From: Mariprofundaceae bacterium
GTDB lineage: Bacteria > Pseudomonadota > Zetaproteobacteria > Mariprofundales > Mariprofundaceae
Reading direction: 5' to 3'
Length of the DNA stretch: 8,824 nt
Assembly (NCBI GenBank): GCA_027018975.1
Contig: JALUXN010000254.1
Coordinates: forward strand, 1 to 8,824
Positions 6,602 through 8,824 of this stretch are shown piece by piece. Position numbers and translations under genes: made by a program. The notes under the pieces were generated by a model. The model worked only from the letters and a program-made list of their open reading frames with translations. It did no database searches and had not been told where the DNA came from. Numbering within the stretch: the stretch's first letter is position 1; every line of letters starts with the position of its first letter.

Positions 6602-7447
6602 CTACGCCTCCACCAAGCTATAGAGCAGCTGGATCTCTTCCGCCCAGATCGTCTCGTCGATCGTCTCCAGCACCATCGGGATATCGTCGAACGCATCGTG
6701 ATTCATGATGTAGCGGAACACATCCATCCCCAGCTCGCCCTGCAGCAGCGAGTGGTGGCGATCCACGCGCGAGGCGAAGGCGGCCTTCGAGCCGTTGAGA
6801 TGCATGCCGCGCAGATAATCAAAACCGACCACGCGATCGAACTCGCCGAAGGTGCGCTCGCAATCCTCGATAGTGCGCAGATCGTAGCCGGCGGTGAAGG
6901 TGTGGCAGGTATCGAGGCAGATGCCGACCCGCGATTGGTCTTCGACCCGGTCGATGATGGCGGCCAGATGCTCGAACTGGAAACCGAGGTTGCTCCCCTG
7001 ACCGCTGGTGTTTTCAATCACCGCCACCACATTGGTCGTCTGCGCCAGCGCCCAGTTGATCGACTCGGCGATGCGCGCAAGGCAATCCGCCTCCGAACAT
7101 TTGCGCAGGTGCGAGCCGGGATGAAAATTGAGCAGCTTCAGCCCCAGCTGTTCGCAGCGCTGCAGCTCATCGAGGAAGGCAGCGCGCGATTTTTCCAGTG
7201 CGGCCGCATCGGGGTGGCCGAGATTGATCAGATAACTGTCGTGCGGCAGTACATGCTCGGGACGAATATCGGCGGCGGCGAGATTGCGTTTGAAGGCGGC
7301 GATACTCGCGTCGCTCAACGGCTTCGCCACCCACTGGCGCTGGTTCTTGGTGAACAGCGCAAAGGCGCGCGCGCCGATCTCCTGCGCACGCAGCGGCGCA
7401 TTCTCCACCCCGCCTGCGGCGCTGACATGTGCTCCGATATATTTCAC
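6602..7447 (-). CDS. nfo: Endonuclease IV (AP endonuclease)
   Basis: A 281-residue cytoplasmic base-excision-repair enzyme that cuts DNA 5' of abasic sites and removes blocked 3' ends, using three zinc ions in a TIM barrel (E. coli Nfo has 285 residues). All nine metal ligands are present at the same numbers as in E. coli: His69, His109, Glu145, Asp179, His182, His216, Asp229, His231 and Glu261. They lie in the motifs LPHDSYLINLG, NFHPGS, IENTSGQG, CLDTCHTFTAGYD, HLNGSK, DRHHSL and LETID. It starts with GTG at 7447, overlapping the stop of the upstream flavoprotein gene by four bases (GTGA), with a perfect AAGGAG eight bases before it. Translation is therefore coupled to the upstream gene, and trmFO follows two bases after the stop. 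Confidence 0.98.
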   Translation of the reverse strand: MKYIGAHVSAAGGVENAPLRAQEIGARAFALFTKNQRQWVAKPLSDASIAAFKRNLAAADIRPEHVLPHDSYLINLGHPDAAALEKSRAAFLDELQRCEQLGLKLLNFHPGSHLRKCSEADCLARIAESINWALAQTTNVVAVIENTSGQGSNLGFQFEHLAAIIDRVEDQSRVGICLDTCHTFTAGYDLRTIEDCERTFGEFDRVVGFDYLRGMHLNGSKAAFASRVDRHHSLLQGELGMDVFRYIMNHDAFDDIPMVLETIDETIWAEEIQLLYSLVEA

Positions 7448-8604
7448 GCTTTCAGCTCCTTTCTGCCATCTGAATATGATTTGCGTATCAAGGTTGCCAA
7501 TAACGGGTGTTTGTTCACTGCCGAAACATAGTCATTTTTTCCTTCGATCACATTGGCCATTCCTTGGCAAAGACGTTCACCGTAACGTTCAAAAAGCATA
7601 TTCCGAAGCATTTGAGAAAAATAGAAAGGCTTTGAAAACTGTGCGATAATGTTTAATTCCTTGACGATTGGCTCACTGATTGCGCGATGATAAAGCGTTG
7701 CAACCGTCTCCGGGTCACCACTACGCGCCAATGCAGAACCAGCCTCAGTCCCACTCCGCAGCGCATATGTAAAACCCTCGGCTGTAATCGGGTCGGCAAA
7801 TCCGGCGGCATCACCGACCAGCATCATGCGCCCCTTCATATATGGTCCACTGCGCGGACGGATCGGAATAATATAACCCTTGCGATGCTGTTCATGGTCT
7901 TCCGGTAAAATGCCTAGAGACTCCTTGTACTGGTCAAATATATTGTTCAGTGCAACTTTCTTTTTACTAAACTCAGCAATGCCGACCGAGATATGATCCT
8001 GTTTAGGAAATACCCAGCCGTAACCGGACGAGATCGCATCGAAATCAAAGCGCGCAATGCCTTGGAAAGCTTTCATGCTTTCAGAAGAGAGAAACACCTC
8101 GGACTCAATGGCAGGAGCCAGCATGCGATCATCAGTCCAGAATTGATTCGTGATTCTGGCACCAGCGCCTTCAGCCAAAATGAGGAAACGCCCATAGCAC
8201 ACATCGCTATCCGTCGTGACCTCAACTTGATCATCTCGGGGCACAACGCTTTTGACTTCCATGCCATCCAACACCACAGCCCCTTTTTTCTCGGCATGTT
8301 GGACAATCGCGTAATCTAAACCTGTGCGGGTCACCATGGTGACTAGGCTATCCCGCTCTGCAATGAACTGTTTTTCTGAACCGCGCAGACAGAGCGCGAT
8401 TTGATGGCAAATCGATTCAATGGGAAATTCAAGATCTTCAGGCAACAACTGAGCAGCACGTTTTACAAGCCCGCCTGCACAAACTTTTCTGCGGGGCAGT
8501 TGCTCTTTTTCTATTATTGCGACTCGTAATCCGGCTTCTGCGCACACCACAGCAGCCATGCCACCTGAAGGCCCCGAACCGATAATAATTACATCATATT
8601 GCAT
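7444..8604 (-). CDS. Geranylgeranyl reductase family FAD-dependent oxidoreductase
   Basis: A 386-residue flavoprotein of the ChlP/digeranylgeranylglycerophospholipid reductase type (PHBH fold). Such enzymes reduce double bonds of isoprenoid chains or hydroxylate related lipids; the substrate here is unknown. Visible motifs are the FAD-binding DVIIIGSGPSGGMAA (4-18), KVCAGGL (40-46, the Cys-Gly-Gly region typical of the family), the family hallmark SGYGWVFPK (193-201) and the second FAD motif VGDAAGFADPITAEGFTYAL (263-282). No membrane helix or signal peptide is obvious. The ATG at 8604 has AAAGGAG (8610-8616) five bases upstream. It is the first gene of the tight cluster with nfo and trmFO. 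Its DNA is clearly AT-richer than nfo and trmFO (sampled 60-base lines of 33-45% GC against about 68% in trmFO), suggesting more recent acquisition or relaxed composition. Confidence 0.88.
   Translation of the reverse strand: MQYDVIIIGSGPSGGMAAVVCAEAGLRVAIIEKEQLPRRKVCAGGLVKRAAQLLPEDLEFPIESICHQIALCLRGSEKQFIAERDSLVTMVTRTGLDYAIVQHAEKKGAVVLDGMEVKSVVPRDDQVEVTTDSDVCYGRFLILAEGAGARITNQFWTDDRMLAPAIESEVFLSSESMKAFQGIARFDFDAISSGYGWVFPKQDHISVGIAEFSKKKVALNNIFDQYKESLGILPEDHEQHRKGYIIPIRPRSGPYMKGRMMLVGDAAGFADPITAEGFTYALRSGTEAGSALARSGDPETVATLYHRAISEPIVKELNIIAQFSKPFYFSQMLRNMLFERYGERLCQGMANVIEGKNDYVSAVNKHPLLATLIRKSYSDGRKELKA
7456..7461 (-). promoter_or_regulatory. Ribosome binding site for the GTG start of nfo
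   Basis: AAGGAG on the minus strand, inside the last codons of the upstream flavoprotein gene and eight bases before the GTG at 7447. It confirms the non-ATG start, which also gives the family's normal N-terminus (KYIGAHVSAAGG). Confidence 0.8.
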
Positions 8605-8658
8605 AAGGGCTCCTTTCCTTGGGTGCGAACTGCGCTCTGATAAGTTTCACTTCCATAA

Positions 8659-8687
8659 AGAGAAACCCGCCAGCGGCGGGCCTCTCT
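8659..8687 (-). terminator. Intrinsic terminator downstream of rpoD
   Basis: On the minus strand a 13-bp stem forms around a GCT loop (8672-8674). The GC-rich core CCCGCC/GGCGGG (8666-8680) is extended by AGAGAGG against TTTCTCT with two G-U pairs. The downstream side is U-rich (TTTCTCTTTAT). It lies about 45 bases after the rpoD stop and before the flavoprotein gene, so it probably ends rpoD transcription or lets only part of it through. Confidence 0.8.
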
Positions 8688-8731
8688 GCAGCATTTAGCA
8701 CTCCAGCATTGCGCCGTGCTTAGTCAGTCCG

Positions 8732-8824
8732 TTAGCGCAGGCCGCCATCCACGCGCATGGCGGTCTCCGGAGAGTCGGCAAAAGTCTTCAGCTTCTGGGC
8801 GCGTGAGGGGTGGCGCAGTTTGCG
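8732..8824 (-). CDS. rpoD: RNA polymerase primary sigma factor RpoD, C-terminal end, cut by window edge
   Basis: Only the last 30 codons and the TAA are present; the gene continues past the right edge. The peptide begins RKLRHPSRAQKLKTFAD, matching the end of sigma region 4.2 in sigma-70 proteins (E. coli RpoD has RKLRHPSR at the same place, just after the -35 recognition helix). Such a long match in the right position is very specific to primary sigma factors. After this the protein runs on with SPETAMRVDGGLR, a tail about 12 residues longer than E. coli RpoD, which stops soon after the equivalent of KTFAD. A terminator hairpin follows at 8659-8687. A secondary sigma-70 such as RpoS is less likely but cannot be excluded from 30 residues. 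Confidence 0.88.
   Translation of the reverse strand, partial: RKLRHPSRAQKLKTFADSPETAMRVDGGLR

Noticed and set aside
5424..6623. 399-codon open frame on the plus strand opposite trmFO
   Set aside because: It is entirely antisense to a certain trmFO. GC-rich codon use in trmFO keeps the complementary frame free of stops, and the peptide is His/Arg-rich with no recognisable domain.
6698..7531. 277-codon open frame on the plus strand opposite nfo
   Set aside because: Antisense to a full-length endonuclease IV with all metal ligands; no family resemblance and no ribosome site.

Overview
The window is chromosomal core DNA of a Gram-negative proteobacterium, fairly GC-rich overall with locally AT-richer stretches. 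It carries the rod-shape operon mreB-mreC-mreD-mrdA, the very end of rpoD (primary sigma factor), an endonuclease IV gene and a trmFO gene. The folate/FAD-dependent TrmFO, rather than TrmA, argues against an ordinary enterobacterium. A deep-branching proteobacterial lineage (for example zetaproteobacterial-like) is possible, but I cannot fix the taxonomy from the sequence alone. I see no mobile element, CRISPR array, tRNA or rRNA.

Layout. Almost everything is on the minus strand, so transcription runs from high to low coordinates. At the right edge the last 30 codons of rpoD end at 8732, followed by a strong hairpin terminator (8659-8687). Next comes a tight minus-strand cluster: a geranylgeranyl-reductase-family flavoprotein (7444-8604), nfo (6602-7447), trmFO (5259-6599) and an unrecognised multi-pass membrane protein (4530-5255). 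Neighbouring genes overlap by 4 bp or lie 2-3 bp apart, which suggests one operon with translational coupling. Converging on it from the left is a plus-strand gene for a second multi-pass membrane protein (3885-4511). Divergent from that gene is a minus-strand gene for a secreted protein with a weak lysozyme-like signature (2896-3711) and a good sigma-70-type promoter. A gene-free stretch of about 390 bp contains inverted repeats and a candidate promoter. It leads into mreB (1469-2506), mreC (635-1462), mreD (228-635) and the first 82 codons of mrdA (PBP2), which runs off the left edge.

How the genes work together. MreB filaments, MreC, MreD and PBP2 form the elongasome that inserts side-wall peptidoglycan. 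They are encoded as a chain in which each gene overlaps or nearly abuts the next. The other operon mixes functions: a lipid/isoprenoid-type reductase, AP-site DNA repair and tRNA T-loop methylation. Its first gene is clearly AT-richer than those behind it.

The least explained parts are the two membrane proteins, which share a conserved-looking Gly-Glu-Ala...Gly-x-aromatic-x-Tyr...Pro pattern, and the secreted protein upstream of mreB. I found no convincing new defence or mobile system; most of the window is ordinary housekeeping DNA.
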